From an uncultured Muribaculaceae bacterium (GTDB taxonomy: Bacteria > Bacteroidota > Bacteroidia > Bacteroidales > Muribaculaceae), in assembly GCA_910587355.1 (NCBI GenBank), contig CAJUKF010000001.1, forward strand, positions 67,067-131,066: a DNA stretch of 64,000 bases, written 5' to 3'. How positions within the stretch are numbered: the stretch's first letter is position 1; the number at the start of each line of letters is the position of its first letter. The notes beneath the pieces are model-generated. The model was not told the DNA's origin, searched no databases, and saw only the letters and a list, made by a program, of their open reading frames with translations. The translations under genes were made by a program, and so were the position numbers. Of the stretch, positions 1-7,801 are shown piece by piece.

Positions 1-1226
1 TATATCATCATGTCGGTAAGCCTCTCGGCGTTGTATCCGAGAGAGAGCAGAGCGGCAATGATACTTGACGACACCATGGCCCATTTCAGCGGGCCTTTGA
101 CGATGAAGCAGCCCGTGAGGAAGAGCGCGAACATGATTACGCCCGGATAAACGGGGCCGTTAGTGCCCTCCGAATCGTTGAAATACTGACTCATGTACTG
201 CAGAAGCGGCGAGTCAGAGTAAGCCGCTGCGCTTTCAAGTTTGTCGAGACTGAGGGCAACCATCTGTCCGCCCTCGGGGCGTGCCGACGCTCCGCCTTTT
301 ACGTTGGGCACCATTAAGGTGAAGAGCTCCGAAGGGCCGTAGCTCCAGCCCACTATGTCGCTTTTCGGAAGACCGCCTGTAGGCCGCTCAGCTGGTGCGG
401 CGTTATCGCCCTGCGGCTCGAGCGGGGTGAGTTCCGACTGTGCGCGTTTAGTCTCCTTGGCGTATTTGTAGGTATTGTACAGCGAGGGCGCATTGGCGCC
501 GAGTGCGAGACCTCCGGCGACCAGGGCGACTGCTGAAGCTATCGCCCAGCGGCGCACATTGCGCTTGCGAATGGCTTCAATGAGATAGCATATGGCGAGT
601 ATTGCCATGACAATGCCGAAATAATAGCTCATCTGCGGATGATTGGCGCTGAGCTGCATCATGGCGAAAAGGCTCAGAAGTGCCGCACCGGCCACATAGC
701 GGCCGCGGTAGAGCAGTATCATGCCGGCGATTGTGGGAGGAATGTAACTCAGTGCCACGAATTTCCAGATGTGGCCTGCACCTATTATTATGATGAAGTA
801 GCTCGAGAAACCCCATGCCACAGCGCCTATCAGTGCGTAATACCAGCGCATGCGCAGAGCATAGAGGAGAATCAGGAAACCCAGCATCATCATGAACAGA
901 AGGTTCGAGGGCACCGGGAGCCCCAGACCGTAGACCTCATTAATCCAGTTGAAAAGGCTGTTGGAAGGATATGAGGGAGATATCTGGAAGGTGGGCATAC
1001 CTCCGAAGAGAGCGTCGGTCCACAGGGCTTTTTCTCCTGTGGCTTCTTCAAATAGTTTTGCCTCCTGACCGTTGGCAGCGCCCTGCTGCATGTCGGGCTG
1101 TCGGAGCGAATTGCCTTCGAAATTATCGGGATAGAAAAATGCCAGCGACAGCAGGGCCATCACAGCAACAGATACGAAAAAGCCCCACACTTGTGGCCGC
1201 TTGCATATTTCCTTGATTCTGTTCAT
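1..1226 (-). CDS. YfhO-like polytopic membrane protein (partial, 3' end outside window)
   Basis: The frame opens at an ATG (1226-1224) and runs off the left edge, giving about 408 residues of what is normally a protein of over 800. Residues 13-30 form a first membrane segment, followed by a periplasmic loop and then closely spaced hydrophobic helices. A polar loop rich in Pro and Gly follows at about 250-330, then more helices. This layout fits the YfhO-type membrane proteins common in Bacteroidales, thought to act in glycan or lipid-linked sugar transfer. It lies 42 bp after rnhB on the same strand and probably ends the repressor-rnhB transcript. Family assignment is from topology and composition; the substrate is unknown. 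Confidence 0.6.
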   Translation of the reverse strand, partial: MNRIKEICKRPQVWGFFVSVAVMALLSLAFFYPDNFEGNSLRQPDMQQGAANGQEAKLFEEATGEKALWTDALFGGMPTFQISPSYPSNSLFNWINEVYGLGLPVPSNLLFMMMLGFLILLYALRMRWYYALIGAVAWGFSSYFIIIIGAGHIWKFVALSYIPPTIAGMILLYRGRYVAGAALLSLFAMMQLSANHPQMSYYFGIVMAILAICYLIEAIRKRNVRRWAIASAVALVAGGLALGANAPSLYNTYKYAKETKRAQSELTPLEPQGDNAAPAERPTGGLPKSDIVGWSYGPSELFTLMVPNVKGGASARPEGGQMVALSLDKLESAAAYSDSPLLQYMSQYFNDSEGTNGPVYPGVIMFALFLTGCFIVKGPLKWAMVSSSIIAALLSLGYNAERLTDMMI

Positions 1227-1268
1227 CTTATTGTATGATGTTTGTAGTTTCTTTTTATCGGGTTACTT

Positions 1269-1868
1269 TTATTTTTCGGGGAGGAGGCGGAATGTGAGAC
1301 GGTGCAGAGGACTGGGACCGTGCTGTGCAATGGCGGCGCGGTGGGCTGGCGTAGGATAGCCTTTGTTCACATCCCAGCCGTACTGGGGATACTCGAGAGC
1401 GGCCCGGGTCATGAAAAGGTCGCGTTCAGTTTTTGCGAGCACCGAGGCTGCGGCTATGTTGGCAAAGCGGCCGTCTCCTTTAACAAATGTAGTACATTCC
1501 AAGTCGCCGTATGGTTTGAAACGATTGCCGTCGACTATCACAGCGCCCGGCTTTGGGTTGAGCTGACGCAATGCCCTGTGCATGGCCTCAATCGAAGCGT
1601 TGAGTATATTCATTTCATCGATTTCTGCAGCATCGACACTTGCGATTGCCCATGCCACGGCCTGCGACATGATTATCTCGCGTAATTCCATACGCCGTTT
1701 CTCGCTCATCTGTTTTGAATCGTTGAGCAGCGGGTGAGAGAAGTCGTCGGGAAGTATTACGGCCGCGGCGAAAACCGGACCTGCCAGACATCCGCGTCCG
1801 GCTTCGTCACATCCGGCTTCGAGCCGTCCGGCAATATGGCACGGAGGCAATGGATTGGCGAGTCTCAT
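1269..1868 (-). CDS. rnhB: Ribonuclease HII
   Basis: RNase HII cleaves the RNA strand of RNA-DNA hybrids and cuts at single ribonucleotides misincorporated in DNA. The 199-residue length is normal. The N-terminal CDEAGRG motif supplies catalytic Asp21 and Glu22, and a third acidic residue, Asp113, sits in the VDGN motif; LAKTERD follows near 145. The start codon overlaps the stop of the upstream repressor gene in an ATGA arrangement, so the two are translationally coupled. Pairing a ribonucleotide-repair enzyme with a LexA-type repressor suggests, but does not prove, damage-linked expression. Confidence 0.95.
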   Translation of the reverse strand: MRLANPLPPCHIAGRLEAGCDEAGRGCLAGPVFAAAVILPDDFSHPLLNDSKQMSEKRRMELREIIMSQAVAWAIASVDAAEIDEMNILNASIEAMHRALRQLNPKPGAVIVDGNRFKPYGDLECTTFVKGDGRFANIAAASVLAKTERDLFMTRAALEYPQYGWDVNKGYPTPAHRAAIAQHGPSPLHRLTFRLLPEK

Positions 1869-2551
1869 GACAGAAAATCGTGATTGATTACGTTTTCGAC
1901 CAGATACAGGCCTTCTATGTCGCTGCGGCGCACTTCTATGTCGTCATAGTCATGATTGGCGCTGACGAGGCGCACCATAGAGGGGTCTTCGTCGCGCCGG
2001 ACATATTTCACAAGCCTGAAATCGGCAAGCACCACCACGTAAATCTGTCCCCACGATATGGGCGCGTCAAGGCTAATCGGGCGGATTTGTATATAACAGC
2101 CCGGATTGAGACGCGGCACCATTGAGTCGCCGCTTACGCGCACGATAGGCAGCGACGGGTCGATTCCCGGCAGGAAAACGCGGCCTATCACACGCTCGTC
2201 GGTGAACATGCGGCTGAGCGGAGTGGTACCGGCGGTGACATCGATATTGTAAACCGGCGCGCCCTGAGGCATCTGCTGAGTATGCGTCCCGGCAGAACGG
2301 GGGAAAGGCACGTCGGCACCTTCGGCAAGCCATTTTTTCGAAACGCCGAGATTGACAACGATGCGGTTGAGAAATGCATCAGAGGGGGCTGTGCGGCCGC
2401 TGAGCACACGCGACACCGTGGCCGCATCGACACCGATAAGTTTTCCGAAACTGGCCTGTGTATGGCGTTTGAGCCGGATAAGGTAGCGTATACGGTCGAG
2501 CACCCCGGCACCCTTGGCCGGCATCTCGAGACGGTCGGATACTGTGTCCAT
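1865..2551 (-). CDS. XRE-family repressor with S24 (LexA-like) self-cleavage domain
   Basis: The protein has 228 residues. An N-terminal helix-turn-helix of the lambda-repressor type spans about 17-72 (KLIGVDAATVSRVLSGR), followed by a linker and a peptidase S24 domain at about 98-222. The Ser-Lys dyad is visible as Ser143 (SGDSM) and Lys182 (LVKYV). An Ala107-Gly108 pair lies 36 residues before the serine; in E. coli LexA the cleavage pair lies 35 before its serine, so RecA-stimulated self-cleavage is plausible. The gene heads a transcript with rnhB and the YfhO-like gene. A perfect palindrome overlaps its own promoter, suggesting autorepression. It could be the SOS regulator or a domesticated phage repressor; no phage genes lie nearby. 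Confidence 0.85.
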   Translation of the reverse strand: MDTVSDRLEMPAKGAGVLDRIRYLIRLKRHTQASFGKLIGVDAATVSRVLSGRTAPSDAFLNRIVVNLGVSKKWLAEGADVPFPRSAGTHTQQMPQGAPVYNIDVTAGTTPLSRMFTDERVIGRVFLPGIDPSLPIVRVSGDSMVPRLNPGCYIQIRPISLDAPISWGQIYVVVLADFRLVKYVRRDEDPSMVRLVSANHDYDDIEVRRSDIEGLYLVENVINHDFLS

Positions 2552-2575
2552 AGTTGTTAGTCCTTATGCATGGTG

Positions 2576-2607
2576 CAAATTTACAATTTATATTGCAAAT
2601 TTGCAAA
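2576..2607 (-). promoter_or_regulatory. Bacteroidota promoter of the S24 repressor operon, with overlapping operator
   Basis: Read on the minus strand, TTTG (2607-2604), a 20-nt spacer and TAAATTTG (2583-2576) match the sigma-ABfr consensus exactly. The -33 box is embedded in the perfect 14-bp palindrome TTGCAAATTTGCAA (2593-2606). A near copy of its core, TGCAAATTTACA, lies 20 bp away, about two helical turns, over the -7 box. This is a likely tandem operator for the repressor encoded immediately downstream. Part of the similarity is forced by the promoter consensus itself. Confidence 0.65.
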
Positions 2608-2774
2608 TCCATCTATGGTGCGGTCATGCTTTTCTGTCTCACGGATTTTTTGTTTACTTTTGCGGTAGATTTATTCAAGCCTCTTTTCCATGATTGGCAA
2701 ACTACAGTGATGCTTTTCTTGTTGGAAAAGACAGTCGTAAACTTATAAATTATTGTAAATAAAATTATTGTAGA

Positions 2775-3737
2775 ATGTTGAATGCGATTCTTCTTGTTGT
2801 AGGGCTTGCCCTTATACTCGGCGGTGCTAACTATCTCACTGATGGCTCGGCCGCCATTGCGCGTCGTTTTGGCCTCTCCGACCTTATCGTAGGTCTGACA
2901 ATCGTGGCGTTCGGCACATCTGCGCCTGAGTTTACTATCAGCGTGATGTCGGCGGTTGCCGGCAATGCCGGCATGGCAATCGGCAACGTTGTTGGGAGCA
3001 ATATCTTCAATACGCTGGTTATTATCGGAGTTGTGGCGCTTATCCGTCCCCTTAGGATTGAGCGTTCGATAATGACAAATGAAATCCCTCTTGTGATTGT
3101 GGCGTCGCTGGCCCTTCTGGCTATGGGCTGCTCTATGTGGCTTGATGGGACGATACCCGTTATATCGCGTGTGTCGGGCATTCTATTGCTGCTCTTCTTC
3201 GCTATTTTTATGAGGTATATATTTGCGTCAGCCAAAAAAGAACCTGCCGATGAAAAAGAGGTTCAGACAAAACGGCCTGTCAGGATGTGGCTCAGTTGTC
3301 TTATGGTTGTCGGCGGTCTTGCAGCGCTTGTCTATGGCGGCGATATGTTTGTCGACAGTGCGTCCGCGATAGCCGGAAGCCTCGGTGTCAGCGATGCTGT
3401 CATCGGTCTTACCATTGTAGCCGCAGGAACTTCGCTTCCCGAACTTGCCACGTCGGTAGTAGCCGCAATGAAAGGAAACAACGGAATCGCCGTGGGCAAT
3501 GTCATCGGCAGCAATATTTTCAATATCTTCCTTGTACTGGGTGTAGCCGGCACTGTGTGCCCGCTGCCGTTCGGCGGCATAAGCGTGGCAGACCTTATGG
3601 TTCTTGCCGGAAGTGCCGTGCTCTTTCTGCTTTTCGGATGGTTTTTCCGCGAGCGTACTATTACCCGTGCAGAAGGCGGTTTTATGGCTGCTTGCTATGT
3701 AGCCTATATAATCTATCTGATATCACAGGCAGCCTGA
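2775..3737 (+). CDS. CaCA-family sodium/calcium (or cation/proton) exchanger, YrbG type
   Basis: The 320-residue inner-membrane protein has the internal duplication of the family. The first alpha repeat carries GTSAPE (47-52) and GNVVGSNIFN. The second carries GTSLPE (218-223) and GNVIGSNIFN. Each half has about five membrane helices, with a charged loop at about 155-170. The conserved acidic residues in both repeats bind the cation. A possible -7 box, TACTTTTG (2655-2662), lies about 110 bp upstream with a poor -33 region. The gene is monocistronic and converges with tonB, with only 12 bp between stops. Ion specificity cannot be read from sequence. Confidence 0.9.
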   Translation: MLNAILLVVGLALILGGANYLTDGSAAIARRFGLSDLIVGLTIVAFGTSAPEFTISVMSAVAGNAGMAIGNVVGSNIFNTLVIIGVVALIRPLRIERSIMTNEIPLVIVASLALLAMGCSMWLDGTIPVISRVSGILLLLFFAIFMRYIFASAKKEPADEKEVQTKRPVRMWLSCLMVVGGLAALVYGGDMFVDSASAIAGSLGVSDAVIGLTIVAAGTSLPELATSVVAAMKGNNGIAVGNVIGSNIFNIFLVLGVAGTVCPLPFGGISVADLMVLAGSAVLFLLFGWFFRERTITRAEGGFMAACYVAYIIYLISQAA

Positions 3738-3749
3738 GCACGCCATGAA

Positions 3750-4547
3750 TCATCTGAAGGTATAGGTGATTCGAGCAATGGAGCGTTCGGGCGCGTTGTC
3801 ATCGGTGCGTGTGAATGTGTGACGGCGCACTTCTGCCTTGCATTGCTCGACGAGCTTCGGGTTGGCCGATGCCGGAGCCTTGCCGCCGATAAGTTCTACA
3901 GAAGTCACGTGCCCCGAGCTGTTGACTACGGCCTGCAGAATGATGCTCCCTGTCTGGCGTGAGTTCACTTTGGCGTAAGCGGGCATTATCCAGCCTCCGC
4001 CTACCGAGCCGTGTCCGGTGCCGTTGAGCGACGATGATTCTTCAGCCGGTTTGCCGGTGTCGCCTTTTTGTTCACCGGCTGATTTGGTGTTGTCCATTGC
4101 GTCCTCCACAGCCTTGAAAGCATCCTCGACACCTTTTTTCACGCGGCGGCTGGTCTTTTCGGCTTGTTCTGCATCTTTTTGCGGGCCGGTTTTCTCTGGA
4201 GGCTCTTTTTTTGCTTTTTTGACCGGAGAGGGGCGTTGCTGTACGGTCTCGGGCTGAGGTGCGGCTTTTTTGCCGGCATCGCGGAGGTCCAGACCTCCCG
4301 GCGGAGCCGGTTTTGATTCGTTCACAACTTCTTTAGGCGCATATGCCGGCGCAGGATTGGCGTGTATGGGCGTGGGTTCGAAGAGGTCGACGAATTCTTC
4401 TTCGATTTCCACAAGTCCGGTCTCGTTTTTTTGATGCGGGGGCCACTCCTTTGCCGAAATAGTGAGGCGCCCGGTGAGCAAAAGCAGCAATATGAGCACG
4501 GCCGCGATTGCTGTGCCTATTGCGGCGGCTGTGCGTGAGTCTTTCAT
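3750..4547 (-). CDS. tonB: TonB-family energy transducer
   Basis: TonB carries energy from the ExbB-ExbD proton channel to outer-membrane transporters. The protein has 265 residues: a single N-terminal membrane anchor (about 7-26), a long Pro/Lys/Glu-rich periplasmic spacer (about 50-160), a Gly/Ser-rich stretch, and a C-terminal TonB domain (about 190-265) ending in ARITYTF. The start overlaps the exbD stop by 4 bp, and the gene is last in the pdxJ-exbB-exbD-tonB operon. With many SusC/TonB-dependent receptors expected in such an organism, this is one of probably several TonB paralogues. Confidence 0.9.
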   Translation of the reverse strand: MKDSRTAAAIGTAIAAVLILLLLLTGRLTISAKEWPPHQKNETGLVEIEEEFVDLFEPTPIHANPAPAYAPKEVVNESKPAPPGGLDLRDAGKKAAPQPETVQQRPSPVKKAKKEPPEKTGPQKDAEQAEKTSRRVKKGVEDAFKAVEDAMDNTKSAGEQKGDTGKPAEESSSLNGTGHGSVGGGWIMPAYAKVNSRQTGSIILQAVVNSSGHVTSVELIGGKAPASANPKLVEQCKAEVRRHTFTRTDDNAPERSIARITYTFR

Positions 4548-5032
4548 TGCCTGTCAGTTGTAAGAGGTTGCTGGGATTGAGGCTGTTCGGGCAGCGAAGG
4601 TGCGGTGGCCGCGGGCTGCGGTGATGAAGGCTTGGTGGCAAGCACCATTTTTATGGAATTTTCGGCACCGATATTAAGTACTTCCACCACTTTGCCGTAA
4701 GGAACTTCGGCATCGGCGTATACGGCCACGGCCCCCAGTGAGTCAACGGGTGCTATGGAACCGAGTACAAGTGCGAGCGAGTCGGCTGATACGGGGGCCG
4801 GGTCTTCGGCTTCGGGAGCGAGTACGAAGTATGCGCCTTCGGCATCCACGAATACCCTTGTGGAAGGTTTTACGGGTGTCTGCTGTGTGCTTTCGGGCAA
4901 ATCGATTTCAATGGCTGTGGGAAAGACGAATGCCGATGTGACCATGAAGAACACAAGCAGCAGAAATACCACATCGGTCATTGAGGCCATGGAGAATGTG
5001 GCCAGCATATCCTGTTGTCGTTTCAGTGCCAT
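4544..5032 (-). CDS. exbD: ExbD/TolR-family biopolymer transport protein
   Basis: The 162-residue protein has one membrane helix near the N terminus (about 14-37). This contains the segment MTDVVFLLLVFFMVTSAF, whose Asp is the proton-carrying residue of the ExbD/TolR family. A periplasmic domain follows, ending in a Pro/Gln/Ser-rich tail. The protein forms the motor with the ExbB product encoded 9 bp upstream and drives the TonB product encoded downstream with a 4-bp overlap. TolR is an alternative name, but the adjacent TonB-domain gene favours ExbD. Confidence 0.92.
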   Translation of the reverse strand: MALKRQQDMLATFSMASMTDVVFLLLVFFMVTSAFVFPTAIEIDLPESTQQTPVKPSTRVFVDAEGAYFVLAPEAEDPAPVSADSLALVLGSIAPVDSLGAVAVYADAEVPYGKVVEVLNIGAENSIKMVLATKPSSPQPAATAPSLPEQPQSQQPLTTDRQ

Positions 5033-5041
5033 GGCGTGTGT

Positions 5042-5689
5042 TTATGCTGCGGGCTCGTTGAGCAAATCCATGAAATCCATGGTGCGTGCTTCGAGCTTGT
5101 TCATGATTTTGTTGATGCGTGCCACCAGGAAGTTGTACGCAAAAAGAGCGATGATGCCCACAATGAGGCCTGCCACAGTGGTGACGAGCGCGGAATATAT
5201 GCCGGATGCAAATGAGTCGATAGAGGCTGACGAACCTGCCTGGGCGATTGCATAGAATGCCTGGACCATGCCTATTACCGTGCCCAGAAAGCCCAGCATG
5301 GGCGCGCCTGCCGCTGTGGTGGCGAGCCATGGCAGACCGCGGCTGAGGTTTGCTATTTCGAGGTTGCCCGTATTCTCGATTGCTACAAGCACATCGTTGA
5401 CGGGACGTCCGATTCGCGATATGCCCTTGGCTATGAGGCGCGCATAGGGCGTACGGGTGATGTCGCAGAGGTTAAGGGCGCTTTCGGTCTCGCCTTCGTG
5501 GATGTAGCCGCGGATGCGTTTCATGAAGTTTTCATCTTCCTGCGCAGCCTTGGTGACGGCTATGAAGCGCTCGATGAACACATAGATGCAGAGCAGAAGC
5601 AGCAATGCAAGGGGTATCATTGTCCAGCCGCCCTGAAGGCAGAGGTCCCAGAAGCTCATTGAGGGAGCTGCGGCAACAGTCTCATTCAT
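5042..5689 (-). CDS. exbB: ExbB/TolQ/MotA-family proton channel subunit
   Basis: The 215-residue protein has three membrane helices: one at about 18-38 and a pair at about 112-135 and 155-180. Conserved GLPWLATTAAGAPMLGFLGTVIGM and TTVAGLIVGI segments, characteristic of MotA/TolQ/ExbB, line the channel. A cytoplasmic loop lies between the first and second helices. ExbB assembles as a pentamer around an ExbD dimer. The gene starts 17 bp after pdxJ and is followed by exbD and tonB, an operon order common in Bacteroidales. Confidence 0.93.
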   Translation of the reverse strand: MNETVAAAPSMSFWDLCLQGGWTMIPLALLLLLCIYVFIERFIAVTKAAQEDENFMKRIRGYIHEGETESALNLCDITRTPYARLIAKGISRIGRPVNDVLVAIENTGNLEIANLSRGLPWLATTAAGAPMLGFLGTVIGMVQAFYAIAQAGSSASIDSFASGIYSALVTTVAGLIVGIIALFAYNFLVARINKIMNKLEARTMDFMDLLNEPAA

Positions 5690-5706
5690 AGTTATCTGTT
5701 TTTTTC

Positions 5707-6420
5707 TTATTTAAGACATTTTTTATAGCGTTTCACGGTTTCTTCAAGACCCAGATACAATGCATCGCAGATTAATGCGTGGCCGATTGACACCTCGCTC
5801 AGAAAGGGTATCCTTGAGCTGAAGAAAGCAAGATTCTGCAGGCTGAGGTCATGACCGGCATTCACGCCCAGACCGGCTTTGCGTGCGGCCGTCGCAGCTT
5901 CAAAGAAAGGCGCGATGGCGGCTTCGGGGTCGGAGGGATAAAGGTCGGCGTAAGGCTTGGTGTAGAGTTCCACACGGTCGGTGCCTGTAGCGGCGGCTGC
6001 CCTTACGGTGTCTGCGTCGGGATTTATGAAGATTGAGGTGCGGATTCCGGCTTCCTTGAGACGCTCCACTACGGAGGAGAGAAATTCGGCGTTGGCAGTC
6101 ACGTTCCATCCCGCCGATGAAGTGAGGGCATCAGGGGCATCTGGTACAAGTGTTACCTGTGTCGGACGTATTTTGAGCACCAAATCTATGAATTGCTCCG
6201 ACGGATTCCCCTCTATGTTGAACTCCGATTTGAGAATCGGTTTGAGGCGGAATACATCGTCACGGCGTATATGTCGCTCGTCGGGGCGCGGATGGACTGT
6301 GATGCCGTCGGCGCCAAACCGCTCTATGTCGAGCGCGACCGCTTCAAGGTCTGGATTGTTTTCGCCACGGGCGTTTCGTAATGTGGCGATTTTATTTATA
6401 TTAACGCTTAAGTTTGTCAT
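5707..6420 (-). CDS. pdxJ: Pyridoxine 5'-phosphate synthase
   Basis: PdxJ condenses 1-deoxyxylulose 5-phosphate with 3-amino-1-hydroxyacetone 1-phosphate to make pyridoxine phosphate, the last step of the DXP-dependent vitamin B6 route. The chosen ATG gives 237 residues starting MTNLSVNINKIATLRNARG, which is where the family begins. A frame-compatible ATG at 6504 lies inside the predicted -7 box and cannot be used. Conserved features visible are HPRPDERHI near residue 46, the TIM-barrel segments VTLVPD and RVELYT, and NAGHDL, SIGHALI near the C terminus. The gene heads the exbB-exbD-tonB operon. Confidence 0.93.
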   Translation of the reverse strand: MTNLSVNINKIATLRNARGENNPDLEAVALDIERFGADGITVHPRPDERHIRRDDVFRLKPILKSEFNIEGNPSEQFIDLVLKIRPTQVTLVPDAPDALTSSAGWNVTANAEFLSSVVERLKEAGIRTSIFINPDADTVRAAAATGTDRVELYTKPYADLYPSDPEAAIAPFFEAATAARKAGLGVNAGHDLSLQNLAFFSSRIPFLSEVSIGHALICDALYLGLEETVKRYKKCLK

Positions 6421-6425
6421 TCGCT

Positions 6426-6456
6426 GTTGAATTTTCGCAGAAAATATCGTAAATTT
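6426..6456 (+). promoter_or_regulatory. Bacteroidota promoter for the ACT-protein/nadK operon
   Basis: TTG (6426-6428), a 20-nt spacer and TAAATTTG (6449-6456) fit the phylum consensus on the plus strand. The predicted transcript starts near 6462 and reads into the genes at 6538 and 6933. It overlaps the first codons of pdxJ on the other strand, so the two divergent transcripts overlap head to head. Confidence 0.55.
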
Positions 6457-6501
6457 GTATTCTCTTCTGACGTGGGTGCCATCAGCGCCCCTTCTGAAGT
6501 G

Positions 6502-6509
6502 CAAAAGTA
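6502..6509 (-). promoter_or_regulatory. -7 box of the pdxJ-exbB-exbD-tonB operon
   Basis: TACTTTTG on the minus strand matches the TAnnTTTG consensus and places the transcript start near 6496, giving a leader of about 75 nt before the pdxJ ATG. No good TTTG is found at the expected -33 spacing, so the assignment is moderate. Confidence 0.45.
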
Positions 6510-6537
6510 GTCAGAAATTATAAAACCACGAAAGATT

Positions 6538-6936
6538 TTGCCCGCAATTAACAATAAGTTTCCTGAAAACGACTATTTCTTCCCGCCGGTAGGCGAGAGT
6601 TCGCGCCTGCTGGTAGGTTGTCGGCGCGAGGATTACTCGGCCTCGCGCATTGCACGTGCCGTGGAGGACTGCGACGCGCATCTTCTTAATCTGAATGTTA
6701 CCTCAATGGGTGATACGGCCGATGTGTATAACAATCTGGCCTCCGACAATGCCCGGGACGGTAAACTTCCCGTAGTATTCGACCTCAGGGTAAGCCACCG
6801 CAATCCCTCGTGCATCACACGCTCGCTTGAACGCTATGGCTATACTGTGCTCGATACTCTTTCCGACGACGACAGCTCCGATACGGCTGTGGCACGTGAA
6901 CGCATTGACCAATTTTTCAGATTTCTTGAAATATGA
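6538..6936 (+). CDS. Stand-alone ACT-like domain protein, resembling the C-terminal part of AcuB-type CBS proteins
   Basis: The 132-residue protein resembles, from memory, the C-terminal ACT-like half of Bacteroidales CBS-domain proteins of the AcuB type. These have an opening strand, then a 'RxDYSxSxIARxVE' helix, a variable middle and a final 'RSLERYGYTVLDT'-like strand. The usual tandem CBS domains are absent. The only standard start is a TTG at 6538, because a TAG at 6508-6510 closes the frame upstream and no ATG lies before residue 56. The stop overlaps the nadK start (ATGA). A small-molecule-sensing partner of NAD kinase is possible but unproven. Confidence 0.7.
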   Translation: MPAINNKFPENDYFFPPVGESSRLLVGCRREDYSASRIARAVEDCDAHLLNLNVTSMGDTADVYNNLASDNARDGKLPVVFDLRVSHRNPSCITRSLERYGYTVLDTLSDDDSSDTAVARERIDQFFRFLEI

Positions 6937-7799
6937 AAGTAGCCATTTACGGCAGTCGCCGGCAATACGGTGCGTTTGAGACCGTTGCCCGCTTTCTGCA
7001 GGTCCTCTCAGGCCGCGGAGACACCGTGGTCATGCACCGCAAGCTTTACAATCATCTGTCCGAGGCCATCCCTGAGTCGCTGTCGGTTGTTGAGCAAGTG
7101 ACCGATACGCCGAACTTTAGCGCCGATTTGGCTGTAAGCCTCGGCGGCGACGGCACTTTTCTGCGCACGGCCCTGTGGGTTGGTGATAAAGAAATACCCA
7201 TAGTGGGTGTCAATACGGGTCATCTCGGATATCTTGCGGCTCTGTCAATAGAGCAGCTGCCCGAGCTTATGCAGCTGATTGCCGACGACAGGCTGCGCAT
7301 AGAGCGCCGCAGCCTTATCAAGGTCGTGGAGCCGGTTCTGCCGCGTGAGGTGGGGTCGTATGCTCTCAATGAAGTGGCTATCACAAAAGAAGAGTCAGCC
7401 TCGATGATAGAGGCCCGTGTCAGCATAGGCACTCTGCCGCTGGCCGAATACCGTGCCGACGGCCTGATACTCGCAACTCCCACGGGTTCCACGGCATACA
7501 GTCTGTCGGTGGGCGGTCCTATAGTCCAGCCTACGCTCGATGTGTGTGTGATTTCGCCGGTGGCCGCTCATTCACTGTCGATGCGTCCGCTCGTCATTGA
7601 CGGCAGCGAGCCTGTGACAATAATACCCGAGAGCCGTGCGCGTCATGTGCGCATAGCCCTCGATGGACGTTCGGCTCTTCTTGATGTAGGGTCGCCGGTA
7701 GTGCTTGCCAGAGCATCTTTTAAAGTGCTTGTCATGCAGGCGGCCGACCACACATTTGCCGATATCATACGGCAGAAACTCCACTGGGGGGAGGCGTAG
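6933..7799 (+). CDS. nadK: NAD kinase
   Basis: NAD kinase phosphorylates NAD to NADP using ATP in the cytoplasm. The 288-residue protein has the signature GGDGTFL near 72-78, NTGHLGYLA near 95, the ALNEVAI motif near 145, and TPTGSTAYSLSVGGPI near 185-200. These form the NAD-binding and catalytic parts of the family. The ATG overlaps the stop of the preceding ACT-like gene by 4 bp, so the two are coupled. It is followed after 2 bp by a metalloprotein gene. Confidence 0.95.
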   Translation: MKVAIYGSRRQYGAFETVARFLQVLSGRGDTVVMHRKLYNHLSEAIPESLSVVEQVTDTPNFSADLAVSLGGDGTFLRTALWVGDKEIPIVGVNTGHLGYLAALSIEQLPELMQLIADDRLRIERRSLIKVVEPVLPREVGSYALNEVAITKEESASMIEARVSIGTLPLAEYRADGLILATPTGSTAYSLSVGGPIVQPTLDVCVISPVAAHSLSMRPLVIDGSEPVTIIPESRARHVRIALDGRSALLDVGSPVVLARASFKVLVMQAADHTFADIIRQKLHWGEA

Positions 7800-7801
7800 G
7801 C

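Noticed and set aside
2554..2748. 64-codon plus-strand frame between the repressor and the cation exchanger
   Set aside because: It begins inside the repressor promoter, has an unusual residue composition and no leader or recognisable product.
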